64,000 nt of DNA from NCBI GenBank assembly GCA_947501635.1, contig CANMWT010000005.1, positions 248,001 to 312,000 on the forward strand, read 5' to 3'. The notes below the pieces were generated by a model. It was given only the letters and a program-made list of their open reading frames with translations, had not been told where the DNA came from and searched no databases. The DNA is from an uncultured Roseobacter sp. GTDB taxonomy: Bacteria; Pseudomonadota; Alphaproteobacteria; Rhodobacterales; Rhodobacteraceae. Below, one piece after another: positions 34,732 through 44,213 of this stretch (positions within the stretch are counted from its first letter, which is position 1; each line of letters opens with the position of its first letter). The translations under genes and the position numbers were made by a program.

Positions 34732-35295
34732 ATGTCCGAAGACTTCATGCTTGACACCGACGACCTTGAGCGGCGCATGGATGGCGCAATGGCCAACCTG
34801 CGCACCGAATTCGCCTCGTTGCGGACCGGACGGGCCAGCGCGTCCATGCTTGAGCCGGTGATGGTGGATGCCTACGGGCAGCAAACGCCGATCAATCAGG
34901 TTGGAACGGTCAACGTACCAGAGCCGCGCATGGTGACCATCAATGTCTGGGACAAAGGTTTGGTCAACAAGGTTGAAAAAGCGATCCGCGAAAGCGGTCT
35001 GGGGATCAATCCGCAACTCAACGGCACAATCATCATGTTGCCAATCCCCGAATTAAACGAAGAACGCCGCCGCGAGTTGACAAAAGTTGCCGGGCAATAT
35101 GCCGAAAGTGCGCGCGTGGCCATCCGCAATGTGCGCCGCGATGGCATGGATCAGATAAAAAAGGCCAAAAATGACGGGATGTCGGAGGATGACCAGAAAA
35201 TCTGGGAAGGTGAAGTACAAGACATCACCGACCGGTTCATTAAGGCCATTGATGACCAGTTAGCGACAAAACAAGCGGAAATCATGCAGGTATAA
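34732..35295 (+). CDS. frr: Ribosome recycling factor
   Basis: The 187-residue protein shows the RRF signature: [40 protein letters not shown] and [15 protein letters not shown]. With EF-G it splits post-termination ribosomes. It follows pyrH by 73 bases, and an ACAGCGCTGT palindrome lies in that gap. Confidence 0.96.
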   Translation: MSEDFMLDTDDLERRMDGAMANLRTEFASLRTGRASASMLEPVMVDAYGQQTPINQVGTVNVPEPRMVTINVWDKGLVNKVEKAIRESGLGINPQLNGTIIMLPIPELNEERRRELTKVAGQYAESARVAIRNVRRDGMDQIKKAKNDGMSEDDQKIWEGEVQDITDRFIKAIDDQLATKQAEIMQV

Positions 35296-35475
35296 GGCGT
35301 GCCGCGAGGACGGCAGCACCCGTTTCTCCTCTGTGTGACAGGCGATTTGCGACTGTGCGCGGAAAATATAGAACTTTGTTTGTCTTTCAGATATAGCATC
35401 TGGCAAAAGAAGCAGCAGAGCATACCAAGGTCGGATTGAGCGTGCGGGCGCGCGTCGCAATCGGAGGACGAAGCC

Positions 35476-36216
35476 ATCGAGCAACAGCAACAGCTAGACC
35501 CGGGCCACATTCCAGGATGTCCACGCCATGTGGCGATCATAATGGACGGCAATGGCAGGTGGGCGACACAACGCGGACGGCCCAGACTGTTTGGTCACCA
35601 CGCAGGAGCGCGCCGCGTGCGCGAGATCGTGGAGACATGTCCCGAGATCGGTGTCGAGTATCTGACCATCTTTGCCTTCTCCACGGAAAACTGGAAGCGC
35701 ACACAGGTGGAAGTTGCCGGACTGATGAGCCTGTTCCGCCGCTACATCATCAAAGAGACACGTGCGTTAAACAGTTTTGGAGTGCGGGTACGCTTTATCG
35801 GGGACAGGGTCCGGCTTGATGACAAACTGACCCGCTTGATGAGCCAGCTGGAAAATGCAACCGCCGGCAATTCGCGCGTGCATCTGACAATCGCATTGAA
35901 CTACGGTGGTCGGGACGAAGTGGCGCGAGCAACGCAGAGACTGGCGCAGGATGTGGCCAGCGGACGGTTGAAGCCGGATGATGTGGATGAAGAAACCTTG
36001 CCGCGCTATCTCGACACTTTTGTGTTGCCTGACCCGGACCTTGTGATCCGGACGAGTGGAGAGGCGCGCATCTCCAACTTCCTGCTGTGGCAATCCGCCT
36101 ATGCGGAATATGAATTCATCGATACGCTATGGCCTGATTTTACCCGGGCCGAATTCGAAAAACTCTGCACCGTTTACGGGGGCCGTGACCGACGGTTTGG
36201 CGGCGTGAAAAAGTGA
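35476..36216 (+). CDS. uppS: Isoprenyl (undecaprenyl) diphosphate synthase, candidate ATC start
   Basis: The cis-prenyltransferase motifs are clear: HVAIIMDGNGRWA, GHHAGARRVREIV, FAFSTENWKR and RTSGEARISNFLLWQ. The frame is open from the stop TGA at 35437 onward, but it contains no ATG, GTG or TTG before GTG 35530. Starting there would cut the conserved Pro-Arg-His just before VAIIMDG, and no ribosome binding site is placed for it. ATC at 35476 has GGAGG eight bases before it and gives 246 residues, the family size. A sequencing error at this codon or the GTG start are the alternatives. The enzyme makes the C55 lipid carrier. Confidence 0.8.
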   Translation: MEQQQQLDPGHIPGCPRHVAIIMDGNGRWATQRGRPRLFGHHAGARRVREIVETCPEIGVEYLTIFAFSTENWKRTQVEVAGLMSLFRRYIIKETRALNSFGVRVRFIGDRVRLDDKLTRLMSQLENATAGNSRVHLTIALNYGGRDEVARATQRLAQDVASGRLKPDDVDEETLPRYLDTFVLPDPDLVIRTSGEARISNFLLWQSAYAEYEFIDTLWPDFTRAEFEKLCTVYGGRDRRFGGVKK

Positions 36217-36222
36217 CAATCG

Positions 36223-37017
36223 ATGGCGGGTGAAAACGAAAAATGGTCTGACCTCGCCGTTCGGCTCGCTTCGGGTGCATTGATGGTTATGGTCGGCCTG
36301 ACCGGCATATGGCTGGGCGGGCATGTGTTTCACGTCATGGTCGCGCTGATTTGCGGACTGATGGTGTGGGAACTTGTTCGCATGGTGCAGCCGCAAGACG
36401 CGAGCGTTGCGGTGCAATTGGGTTTCACGAGTGCTCTCGCCACAGGAATTGCGATCTATCTGCCGACGGGCTTTGCCTTGCCGCTCTTGCTGGCCCCGGC
36501 ATTGATCGGCTTTGGCCAGCTCAAGAGGTACCGCACCATTTTCATGGTCTTTACCGTTATGGTTTTGTTGGCGGGCTTCGGCATGATGTCGGTGCGCGAC
36601 GATCTTGGCTTTGAATGGATGCTTTGGCTGGTGCTGGTGGTGGTCGCGACGGATGTTGTAGGATACTTCGCCGGCCGGTTGATTGGCGGCCCCAAGTTCT
36701 GGCCCCGTGTTAGCCCCAAAAAAACTTGGGCCGGTACAGGGTTCGGGTGGGTCGGCGCAGCAGTGGTTGGGGCTTACTATATGACCACAACGGGCGCGGG
36801 TGCGGAATTGATCGGCGTTTCAGTTGCAGTTTCCATGGCCAGCCAGATGGGCGACATCGCGGAAAGCGCGATCAAGCGCCGGGTGGGGGTCAAGGACAGC
36901 TCAAACCTCATCCCCGGTCATGGCGGCCTGCTGGACCGGTTTGACGGGATGCTTGGGGCCTCTGTCTTTCTGCTGATCATCGGCCCTTTCATAGGGCTCC
37001 CTCCGGGGCTGGGATAA
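36223..37017 (+). CDS. cdsA: Phosphatidate cytidylyltransferase
   Basis: The 264-residue membrane protein has about seven or eight hydrophobic helices and the C-terminal signature SAIKRRVGVKDSSNLIPGHG followed by GLLDRFD, which matches the CdsA pattern. It makes CDP-diacylglycerol from phosphatidate and CTP, the branch point of phospholipid synthesis. It starts six bases after uppS and ends eight bases before the dxr start chosen here. Confidence 0.94.
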   Translation: MAGENEKWSDLAVRLASGALMVMVGLTGIWLGGHVFHVMVALICGLMVWELVRMVQPQDASVAVQLGFTSALATGIAIYLPTGFALPLLLAPALIGFGQLKRYRTIFMVFTVMVLLAGFGMMSVRDDLGFEWMLWLVLVVVATDVVGYFAGRLIGGPKFWPRVSPKKTWAGTGFGWVGAAVVGAYYMTTTGAGAELIGVSVAVSMASQMGDIAESAIKRRVGVKDSSNLIPGHGGLLDRFDGMLGASVFLLIIGPFIGLPPGLG

Positions 37018-37024
37018 GGTGGCG

Positions 37025-38197
37025 ATGCGACGGGTCAGTATTTTTGGAGCCACAGGCTCTATCGGCCAAAACACCATTGACCTGATCGCACGCGATCCGG
37101 GATCGTATCAAGTGGTGGCGCTGACCGGGGCGTCCAACATCGAGTTGCTGGCGCATGATGCGAGACGCTTAAACGCGGAAATTGCCGTCACTGCGGATGA
37201 AGCCTTGCTGGCGGATCTGCAAAATGCGCTTGCGGGTTCTGGGATAAAAACAGCGGCAGGCACCGCTGCGCTGACCGAAGCTGCCATGCGCCCTGCGGAT
37301 TGGGTAATGTCATCCATTGTCGGCGCGGCGGGACTGGCACCGGGGCTGGCAGCGCTGGAGCAGGGTGCGACGCTTGCCCTGGCCAACAAGGAATCACTGG
37401 TATGTGCCGGTGCGCTCATGCTTCGGACAGCGGCGAAGCATAAGGCCCGTCTTTTGCCGGTCGACAGCGAGCATTCCGCCGTTTTTCAGGCTTTGGTGGG
37501 TGAAGATATGTCAGCGGTTGAACGCATTATCATCACCGCAAGCGGCGGCGCGTTCCGCGACTGGCCCGTCGAAGACCTTGCCAGCGCTACGCTGGATCAG
37601 GCGTCAAGCCACCCCAACTGGGATATGGGGCAGAGGATCACGATCGACTCTGCTTCTATGTTTAACAAAGCGCTGGAACTAATTGAAACAAAAGAGTACT
37701 TTGGCGTATCTCCTGATCAGATCGAAGTGCTCGTCCACCCTGAATCGCTGATCCATGCCATGGTCGGGTTCAAAGACGGTGCTCTGATGGCCCACGTCGG
37801 TCCGCCGGATATGCGCCACGCGATCGGCTACGCGCTGCACTGGCCCGACCGCAAGGCACTGCCGGTCGAGCGCCTTGATCTCGCGGCGATCGGGCAGCTG
37901 ACCTTCCGCGCCCCGTGCGAAACACGCTGGCCGGCGTTGCGACTTGCCAGGGAAGTCATGCAGACCGGTGGTCTTGCAGGCGCGGTGTTCAACGCTGCCA
38001 AGGAAACCGCTCTGGACGGCTTTATCGATGGGAGGTTGCGTTTTACCGATATGGCCGGGATCGTAGAAGACGTTCTAAGCAAACTGTCAGCGCAGCAGGG
38101 ACATATTGATGCCATCATGACCCTTGATAACGTCGCTTCGATAGACCATCTCGCTCGTAAAGAGGCCCAAGAGGCGATCAACAGGAAAGCAGTTTAA
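37025..38197 (+). CDS. dxr: 1-deoxy-D-xylulose 5-phosphate reductoisomerase
   Basis: The 390-residue protein begins with RRVSIFGATGSIGQNTIDLI (NADPH site) and has PVDSEHSAVFQAL and the metal-binding region around ASGGAFRDWP. It catalyses the first committed step of the MEP isoprenoid pathway, which supplies UppS. I prefer ATG 37025 (AAGG five bases before) over an in-frame GTG at 37019. Confidence 0.94.
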   Translation: MRRVSIFGATGSIGQNTIDLIARDPGSYQVVALTGASNIELLAHDARRLNAEIAVTADEALLADLQNALAGSGIKTAAGTAALTEAAMRPADWVMSSIVGAAGLAPGLAALEQGATLALANKESLVCAGALMLRTAAKHKARLLPVDSEHSAVFQALVGEDMSAVERIIITASGGAFRDWPVEDLASATLDQASSHPNWDMGQRITIDSASMFNKALELIETKEYFGVSPDQIEVLVHPESLIHAMVGFKDGALMAHVGPPDMRHAIGYALHWPDRKALPVERLDLAAIGQLTFRAPCETRWPALRLAREVMQTGGLAGAVFNAAKETALDGFIDGRLRFTDMAGIVEDVLSKLSAQQGHIDAIMTLDNVASIDHLARKEAQEAINRKAV

Positions 38198-38198
38198 A

Positions 38199-39551
38199 TT
38201 GGATATTTTTGCGTTAATTCCGCAGTTTGGCGGGTTGATCTGGACAATCGCAGCCTTTGTTCTGGCGCTATCCGTGATTGTGGCCATTCATGAGTATGGT
38301 CATTACATCGTAGGGCGCTGGTCTGGTATCCATGCCGATGTGTTCTCGGTGGGGTTCGGGCCCATTTTATATTCGCGCGTGGACAAGCGCGGCACACGCT
38401 GGCAGATCGCCGCCTTGCCCTTCGGCGGTTATGTCAAATTTGCAGGCGATTCCAACGCAGCCTCCGGCAAAGACGAGGACGCAATGGCGCAAGTCGAAAA
38501 CGATCCCGTCAGACTAAGGGCCACAATGCATGGCGCACCACTGTGGGCGCGCACGGCCACTGTTGCTGCAGGGCCGATTTTCAACTTTATCCTGTCTATA
38601 CTGGTGTTTTCCACGGTGATGCTTTCTTCGGGCGTTTCGCGCGACCCGCTGACCGTGGGAGAGATGCGGCCCTTGCCGGTCGAGACAAACGGCCTGACCG
38701 CCGGTGACGAGATACTGGGCATCAATGGCGGTGATCTGCCAAGCACGGAAGACAGTGAAACCTATCGCGCGTTCATCGACGCGCTGCCTCAAGAGCCGGT
38801 CTTGACCTATGACGTACGCCGCGACGGGCAGCTGATGTCGGTGCCAGGGCCTTACATCCTGCCGCCACTGGTCAGTGCGGTCAGCCCTCAAAGTGCAGCG
38901 ATCCGCGCCGGGATCGAACAGGGTGATGTTATCGTGGCGATCGGCGGCCAGGAGATTTTTGCTTTTGACCAATTGAAAACTGTGGTCGAGGGCGGCAACG
39001 GGGAAAGCCTTGATCTGACTATCTGGCGCAACGGCGAAACTATTCCGGTCACATTGACGCCAAAGCGGGTGGATGAACCCCAGAACGATGGCGGTTTCGA
39101 AACCCATTGGCGGATCGGGATCGTCGGAGGCATTGCTTTTGAAGCCGCAACCGAAAGCCCCGGTGTGGGGCAAGCGCTGGTGAGTGGCACACAGCAGACT
39201 TGGCGCATTATAGAAGGGTCCATTTCCGGATTGACCCATATGATTACCGGCGCCATCAGTAGCTGCAATTTAAGCGGCCCGATTGGGATTGCGCAGACAT
39301 CGGGCGCGATGGCCAGTCAGGGTGCGCAAAGCTTTATCTGGTTCATCGCTGTGCTGAGTACGGCAGTGGGTCTGCTTAACCTGTTTCCGGTGCCGGCACT
39401 GGACGGCGGGCATCTTGTGTTTTACGCCTATGAGGCGGTCAGCGGTAAACCGCCCAGCGACAAAGCCCTCAAAATACTCATGACCTTTGGACTGGCAACA
39501 GTACTGACGTTGATGGTGTTTGCGCTGGGGAATGACATTTTCTGCCCTTAA
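38199..39551 (+). CDS. rseP: RIP metalloprotease RseP
   Basis: The 450-residue site-2 protease has the zinc motif HEYGH at residues 31-35 in the first membrane helix, two PDZ domains in the middle (GLTAGDEILGINGG and IRAGIEQGDVIVAIGGQ), and the distal LFPVPALDGGHL motif. It cuts anti-sigma factors in the membrane. The start is a TTG immediately after the dxr stop; the N-terminal sequence MDIFALIPQFGG fits the family. It is longer than E. coli RseP by only a few residues. Confidence 0.93.
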   Translation: MDIFALIPQFGGLIWTIAAFVLALSVIVAIHEYGHYIVGRWSGIHADVFSVGFGPILYSRVDKRGTRWQIAALPFGGYVKFAGDSNAASGKDEDAMAQVENDPVRLRATMHGAPLWARTATVAAGPIFNFILSILVFSTVMLSSGVSRDPLTVGEMRPLPVETNGLTAGDEILGINGGDLPSTEDSETYRAFIDALPQEPVLTYDVRRDGQLMSVPGPYILPPLVSAVSPQSAAIRAGIEQGDVIVAIGGQEIFAFDQLKTVVEGGNGESLDLTIWRNGETIPVTLTPKRVDEPQNDGGFETHWRIGIVGGIAFEAATESPGVGQALVSGTQQTWRIIEGSISGLTHMITGAISSCNLSGPIGIAQTSGAMASQGAQSFIWFIAVLSTAVGLLNLFPVPALDGGHLVFYAYEAVSGKPPSDKALKILMTFGLATVLTLMVFALGNDIFCP

Positions 39552-39658
39552 GCGACCCTTCTTTATAGTTTTTTGTCCGCGCCATGAATTTGCCTTGGTT
39601 CGCCAAACTTGAGCCGCAATCGGAATGTATCCATGAGGTAGTTTTATGGAGAGCAGAC

Positions 39659-39790
39659 ATGGAAACGATGCAAAATGGATACCGCGGGCTTAGCCTGCTT
39701 ATGGATCTCAACTGGGATCGGGCGCTTTACACCACGACGCTAGTGCTTGCACTGGGCGCCGGTGCATGGATCGCCACTCTGGCCGGCTGA
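39659..39790 (+). CDS. Small single-span membrane protein, 43 aa
   Basis: ATG 39659 has GGAG seven to eight bases upstream. The frame encodes a polar N-terminus (METMQNGYRGLSLLMDLNWD) and a C-terminal membrane span (LYTTTLVLALGAGAWIATLA). It sits between rseP and bamA and is followed by a strong terminator. The reading frame looks coding by its start site, span and position; function is unknown. I recall similar short proteins at this place in other roseobacters, without being able to check. Confidence 0.65.
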   Translation: METMQNGYRGLSLLMDLNWDRALYTTTLVLALGAGAWIATLAG

Positions 39791-39815
39791 AAAGCCCCCA
39801 GACACACAGATGTTG

Positions 39816-39847
39816 AAAGCGCGCTGCCCGGCCAGCGCGCTTTTTTG
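39816..39847 (+). terminator. Strong Rho-independent terminator before bamA
   Basis: AAAGCGCGCTG and CAGCGCGCTTT form an 11-bp stem with loop CCCGGC, followed by a run of T. It splits the rseP side from bamA, so bamA must have its own promoter between here and 39957. Confidence 0.92.
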
Positions 39848-39957
39848 TTGTCCTGTCATCATTTAGTGTTTTCCGTTTTTTGGGCCACATGGTTTTGACA
39901 TTTGGCCCTAAAATCGCTACGCAGAATAAAAGAATTCATTGAGGATCGGGGCAGAAC

Positions 39958-42318
39958 ATGGAACGGGGCAACTCTGGTGTGGCAACACCTTCGCGCTCGT
40001 CTGCGGTGGCGCTAAAAAGCGCGCTTCGGAACGGTTTATTTTGTCTGGCAATTTCAGGGGCTTGGCTGACCGTCGCACCGGGGGCCAGCGCGCAAGGCAT
40101 CACAGTCAACACTGTAAACATCGAAGGCAACACCCGGATTGGTGATGCCGCCATCCTGTCACGAGCCGGAATCGAACGCGGCGAGACGCTCACTCAAGGC
40201 GAGTTAAATGCCAGCTTGCAAACCTTGGTGGCGTCGGGATTGTTTGAAAGTGTTGATTTTCAGCCACGTGGCAACACGCTGAATATTACTGTCGTTGAGT
40301 ATCCGACGATCAACCGCATCAATTTCGAAGGCAACCGTCGCATTGATGACGACACACTGGCAGCGGCGATCAATTCGAATGAAAGGCGCGTGTTCAACCC
40401 GTCTCAGGCTGAACGCGACGCTGCGCTTATCGCCGAAGCCTATGCGGCAGAAGGCCGTGTCGCTGCACGTGTGTCACCGACCATCATCCGCCGCTCTGAC
40501 AATCGCGTCGATCTGATCTTTGAAATCTTCGAAGGCGACAATATCGAGATTGAGCGGATCAGCTTTACAGGCAACAGGGTTTATTCCGACAGACGTCTGC
40601 GCCGCGTGCTCGAAACGAAACAAGCCGGGCTCTTCCGGTCGTTCGTACGCGCCGACACGCTGGTTGCGGACAGGATCGAATTTGACAAGCAGGTCCTGCG
40701 CGATTTCTACCTGTCGCGCGGCTACGTGGATTTCCAGACCAATTCTGTCAACGCTGAACTGACCGAAGAACGCGATGGCTACTTTTTGGTGTTCGACATT
40801 CAGGAAGGACAGCAGTTTCGCATCGGTGACATCAGTGTAAGCAGCGAGGTGCTTGAGGCCGACAGCGAAGTCTACCGCAACGCAGCCGCAATCAAGGCGG
40901 GCGAAGTGTATTCTCCTACGCTGATTGAAACGGATATCGCGCGTATGGAGCGGCAGGCGATCGCGGATGGTGTGGACTTTCTGAGGGTTGAACCTCGGAT
41001 TACGCGCGATGACCGCAATCTGACGATCAATGTGGAGTATCTGCTCACCCGGGGGCCGAGGGTGTTCGTGGAACGGATTGATATCGAGGGAAACACAACA
41101 ACGCTTGACCGTGTTATCCGCCGGCAGTTCACCAGCGTAGAAGGGGACCCGTTCAACCCGCGCGAAATCAGGGAATCTGCGGAACGTATCCGTGCCTTGG
41201 GTTTCTTTGCAACGGCAGAGGTCAACGCGCGCGAAGGTTCCACCCCAAGCCAGGTCATCGTGGACGTGGATGTGGAAGAACAACCGACAGGGTCTCTGTC
41301 CTTTGGTGCGTCTTTCTCGACAAACGATGGTCTTGGTTTCGCGGTGCAGTTCCGGGAAAGAAACTTTCTGGGCCGTGGGCAGAACCTCGGTCTGTCCTTT
41401 GCGACGGCGACAGATGACAGGCTTTATCGTTTTGACTTTACCGAGCCCGCCTTCTTGGGACGGGATGTCGCCCTCGGCTTTAGGTTTGATATTTCCGAGA
41501 ACAGCAGTTCGACCGTTACATATGACACGGAGCGCGGCCTTGTCAGTCCGACTTTGACGTTTCCTGTTGGTCCGAATTCCCGTTTGTCGCTGAACTATGT
41601 CTATGAACAGACAGAGATGAAAGACCGCGGCAGCAGCAGTCGGGCGGGCCCGATCATCCTGCGGGACATTGACGAGGGCGAAAGAACCAACAGCTCAATC
41701 GGCTATCGTTATACATATGACACACGGCGCACCGGCCTGAGCCCGACCTCGGGCTACCTGTTCGAGATCGGACAGGATTTTGCGGGTGTCGGTGGCGACA
41801 ACACATTCGTCAAAACAACTGCGCGTCTGGCCGGTGAACGCAAAATCTTCAATGAAGACGTGACTATAAGAGCCAGTCTTGAAGGCGGAGCATTGAATTA
41901 CTCCAGTGGTGTTAACCGTGCCGTTGATCGCTTTTTGCTCAGTTCTGATGTCTTGCGCGGTTTTGAGCCCGGCGGTATCGGTCCGCGCGATCTGACCGAG
42001 ACCAGGGAAGACCCTTTGGGTGGTAACTTTTACGTCGCGGCGCGCTTTGACGCGGAATTCCCGCTGGGTCTGCCTGAGGAATATGGCATCACCGGCGGTA
42101 TATTCTATGACGTGGGTAACCTGTGGGACTTGTCGGATGTGAACCTTGCCGGCGGCAACGTCGTGGGCGAGGGCGGATCATACCGCCACGTGATTGGTGT
42201 TTCGATCTTATGGGACACACCTGTTGGTCCGCTGCGCTTCAACTTCTCGGATGCGATCCGCAAAGAGGATTTCGACCGCGAGCAAAGCTTTGAAGTCACG
42301 GTCAGTACGACCTTCTGA
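39958..42318 (+). CDS. bamA: Outer membrane protein assembly factor BamA
   Basis: The 786-residue protein has a long-n-region signal peptide (residues 1-46, cut after GASAQ), five POTRA repeats (VNIEGNTRIGD, INFEGNRRIDD, ISFTGNRVYSD and others) to about residue 430, and a beta barrel that ends with the typical FEVTVSTTF. It folds outer-membrane proteins. RseP upstream and Skp downstream are the usual neighbours, and these steps share the envelope stress pathway. Confidence 0.95.
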   Translation: MERGNSGVATPSRSSAVALKSALRNGLFCLAISGAWLTVAPGASAQGITVNTVNIEGNTRIGDAAILSRAGIERGETLTQGELNASLQTLVASGLFESVDFQPRGNTLNITVVEYPTINRINFEGNRRIDDDTLAAAINSNERRVFNPSQAERDAALIAEAYAAEGRVAARVSPTIIRRSDNRVDLIFEIFEGDNIEIERISFTGNRVYSDRRLRRVLETKQAGLFRSFVRADTLVADRIEFDKQVLRDFYLSRGYVDFQTNSVNAELTEERDGYFLVFDIQEGQQFRIGDISVSSEVLEADSEVYRNAAAIKAGEVYSPTLIETDIARMERQAIADGVDFLRVEPRITRDDRNLTINVEYLLTRGPRVFVERIDIEGNTTTLDRVIRRQFTSVEGDPFNPREIRESAERIRALGFFATAEVNAREGSTPSQVIVDVDVEEQPTGSLSFGASFSTNDGLGFAVQFRERNFLGRGQNLGLSFATATDDRLYRFDFTEPAFLGRDVALGFRFDISENSSSTVTYDTERGLVSPTLTFPVGPNSRLSLNYVYEQTEMKDRGSSSRAGPIILRDIDEGERTNSSIGYRYTYDTRRTGLSPTSGYLFEIGQDFAGVGGDNTFVKTTARLAGERKIFNEDVTIRASLEGGALNYSSGVNRAVDRFLLSSDVLRGFEPGGIGPRDLTETREDPLGGNFYVAARFDAEFPLGLPEEYGITGGIFYDVGNLWDLSDVNLAGGNVVGEGGSYRHVIGVSILWDTPVGPLRFNFSDAIRKEDFDREQSFEVTVSTTF

Positions 42319-42322
42319 CCCG

Positions 42323-42889
42323 GTGAGCCGCACGCGCGCCATATGTATTGTGCTGGCTATGCTGCTTTGTGGACCCACGACAGAGGCGTCGGCGCAACAG
42401 GTGCAGCGTGGTCTGATCCAAAGTCCCGTGCTTACAATCGATTCAGACCGTCTGTTTGAAAACAGCGATTTCGGGCGTGAGACCGTCAAAGAGTTCGAAG
42501 CTTTGGGCGCGGCCCTTGCAGCAGAGAACCGCCGCATTGAAGAAGCCCTGGCCACGGAAGAGCGAGAGTTGACGGAACTGCGCCCGACACTGCCGCCCGC
42601 CGAATTCCGGGTGCTTGCGGATGCTTTCGACGAGAAAGTCCAGGAAACGCGCCGCACGCAGGATGCCAAGGGCCGGGATCTGAACGCCGATCTGGAAGAG
42701 CGCCGCGTTATCTTTCTGAACGCTGCCGTGCCGATACTTGAACAACTGATGCGCGAGGCGGGTGCCGCCATGGTCCTGGAACAGCGATCGGTTTTCATCA
42801 GCTCCAACGCTGTGGATGTAACTGGCATTGCAATAGAACGGTTGAACCTCGTTCTGGACACGTCTGATTTTCTACCAGACGAAAACTAA
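42323..42889 (+). CDS. skp: OmpH/Skp family periplasmic chaperone
   Basis: The 188-residue product (GTG 42323, five bases after bamA) has a signal peptide ending EASAQ and a coiled-coil region of about 100 residues (LTELRPTLPPAEFRVLADAF, ERRVIFLNAAVPILEQLMRE). It is the Skp/OmpH family, holding outer-membrane proteins on their way to BamA. ATG 42359 is a less likely start, as it would remove the first part of the signal peptide. Confidence 0.85.
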   Translation: MSRTRAICIVLAMLLCGPTTEASAQQVQRGLIQSPVLTIDSDRLFENSDFGRETVKEFEALGAALAAENRRIEEALATEERELTELRPTLPPAEFRVLADAFDEKVQETRRTQDAKGRDLNADLEERRVIFLNAAVPILEQLMREAGAAMVLEQRSVFISSNAVDVTGIAIERLNLVLDTSDFLPDEN

Positions 42890-42968
42890 GACACGGCAGG
42901 TCGCTTGCCCACCGCTGGCGGAGTTGCTACGCAAGACATCACGTCTTTGAAGACAAAAGGACCTCAGA

Positions 42969-43427
42969 ATGACTACGGACCTCCCCTCAGCAGATATTCA
43001 GCTTATTCAGCGCATTCTCCCGCATCGCTATCCGTTTTTGCTGGTGGACAAGGTTGTCGAGATTGACGGCACATCATCCGCTTTGGGGATCAAGAATGTG
43101 TCTATGAACGAGCCGCATTTTCAGGGGCATTTTCCGGGTATGCCTATTATGCCGGGTGTGACGATTGTTGAGGCAATGGCCCAAACTGCGGCCGTGATGG
43201 TCGGCGTGACGCTCGAGATGGCTGACAAGGAGATGAAAGTTTATTTCATGGCCATCGACAAGGCAAAGTTCCGCCGCAAAGTAGTGCCCGGTGATGTACT
43301 TGAGATGCGCTTGTCAACGCTGCGCGGCAAACCCGGCGGCAAGGTCTGGCGCTTTGGTGGTGTGGCCTCCGTGGAAGGTGAGATGGCGGCGGAAGTGGAA
43401 TTCACCGCCATGATGGATATGGGCTGA
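42969..43427 (+). CDS. fabZ: 3-hydroxyacyl-ACP dehydratase FabZ
   Basis: The 152-residue hotdog protein has [16 protein letters not shown], the catalytic His in [15 protein letters not shown] and catalytic Glu in TIVEAMAQ. It dehydrates 3-hydroxyacyl-ACP in fatty acid synthesis, competing with LpxA for 3-hydroxyacyl chains. It follows skp by 79 bases and ends just before lpxA. LpxD, usually between them in other alphaproteobacteria, is not here. Confidence 0.95.
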   Translation: MTTDLPSADIQLIQRILPHRYPFLLVDKVVEIDGTSSALGIKNVSMNEPHFQGHFPGMPIMPGVTIVEAMAQTAAVMVGVTLEMADKEMKVYFMAIDKAKFRRKVVPGDVLEMRLSTLRGKPGGKVWRFGGVASVEGEMAAEVEFTAMMDMG

Positions 43428-43430
43428 CGG

Positions 43431-44213
43431 ATGGGCAGCATTCACCCAAGCGCTGTGATCGAGGACGGGGCAAACATCGATCCGAGCGCAACGATCGGGC
43501 CGTTTTGCGTTGTCGGTCCCGAGGTTCAGATCGAAGCAGGCGTCGAACTCAAGAGCCACGTTGTCGTCACCGGACGCACCCGCGTGGGTGCAGACACAGT
43601 TATTTTTCCATTCGCCGTGATCGGTGAGATTCCGCAGGATCTCAAGTTCAAAGGTGAGGCGACCGAGCTTGTAATCGGGCAGCGCAACCGGATACGCGAA
43701 CATGTGACAATGAACTGCGGAACAGAAGGCGGCGGCGGTATTACACGCGTGGGTGATGACTGTCTCTTTATGGCGGGCTGCCACGTGGCCCATGACGCGG
43801 TGATTGGTAATCGGGTGATCCTTGTCAATTCGGTCGCGATTGCAGGCCATTGCGTGTTGGAAGACGATGTAATCGTAGGGGGGTTGTCAGGGGTACATCA
43901 GTTTGTGCGCATCGGGCGCGGTGCAATCATCGGTGCGGTTACCATGGTGACAAATGATGTGATCCCCTATGGCCTTGTTCAGGCACCGCGCGGTGCGCTG
44001 GACGGTTTGAACCTCGTGGGGCTGAAGCGGCGCGGCGTGACGCGGGCTGATATCACGGCGTTGCGTGCGGCTTTTCAGATGCTGGCGCAGGGCGAGGGCA
44101 CATTTCAAAACCGTGCGCAGCGGCTGAAGGAAGAAGCGACAAGCGAATACGTGCTTGAGATCGTGGATTTCATCACAGCCGACAGCGACCGCCATTTCCT
44201 GACACCCGGCTGA
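43431..44213 (+). CDS. lpxA: UDP-N-acetylglucosamine acyltransferase
   Basis: The 260-residue protein has left-handed beta-helix hexapeptide repeats (IHPSAVIEDGANIDPSATIG, then HVVVTGRTRVGADTVIFPFAVIG), the catalytic His region (CHVAHDAVIGNRVI) and a helical C-terminus. It adds 3-hydroxyacyl to UDP-GlcNAc, the first step of lipid A synthesis. Its last base overlaps the lpxI start by one base. Confidence 0.95.
   Translation: MGSIHPSAVIEDGANIDPSATIGPFCVVGPEVQIEAGVELKSHVVVTGRTRVGADTVIFPFAVIGEIPQDLKFKGEATELVIGQRNRIREHVTMNCGTEGGGGITRVGDDCLFMAGCHVAHDAVIGNRVILVNSVAIAGHCVLEDDVIVGGLSGVHQFVRIGRGAIIGAVTMVTNDVIPYGLVQAPRGALDGLNLVGLKRRGVTRADITALRAAFQMLAQGEGTFQNRAQRLKEEATSEYVLEIVDFITADSDRHFLTPG

Noticed and set aside
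33936-34847. Minus-strand frame opposite pyrH
   Set aside because: pyrH is certain and the antisense peptide has no recognisable features.
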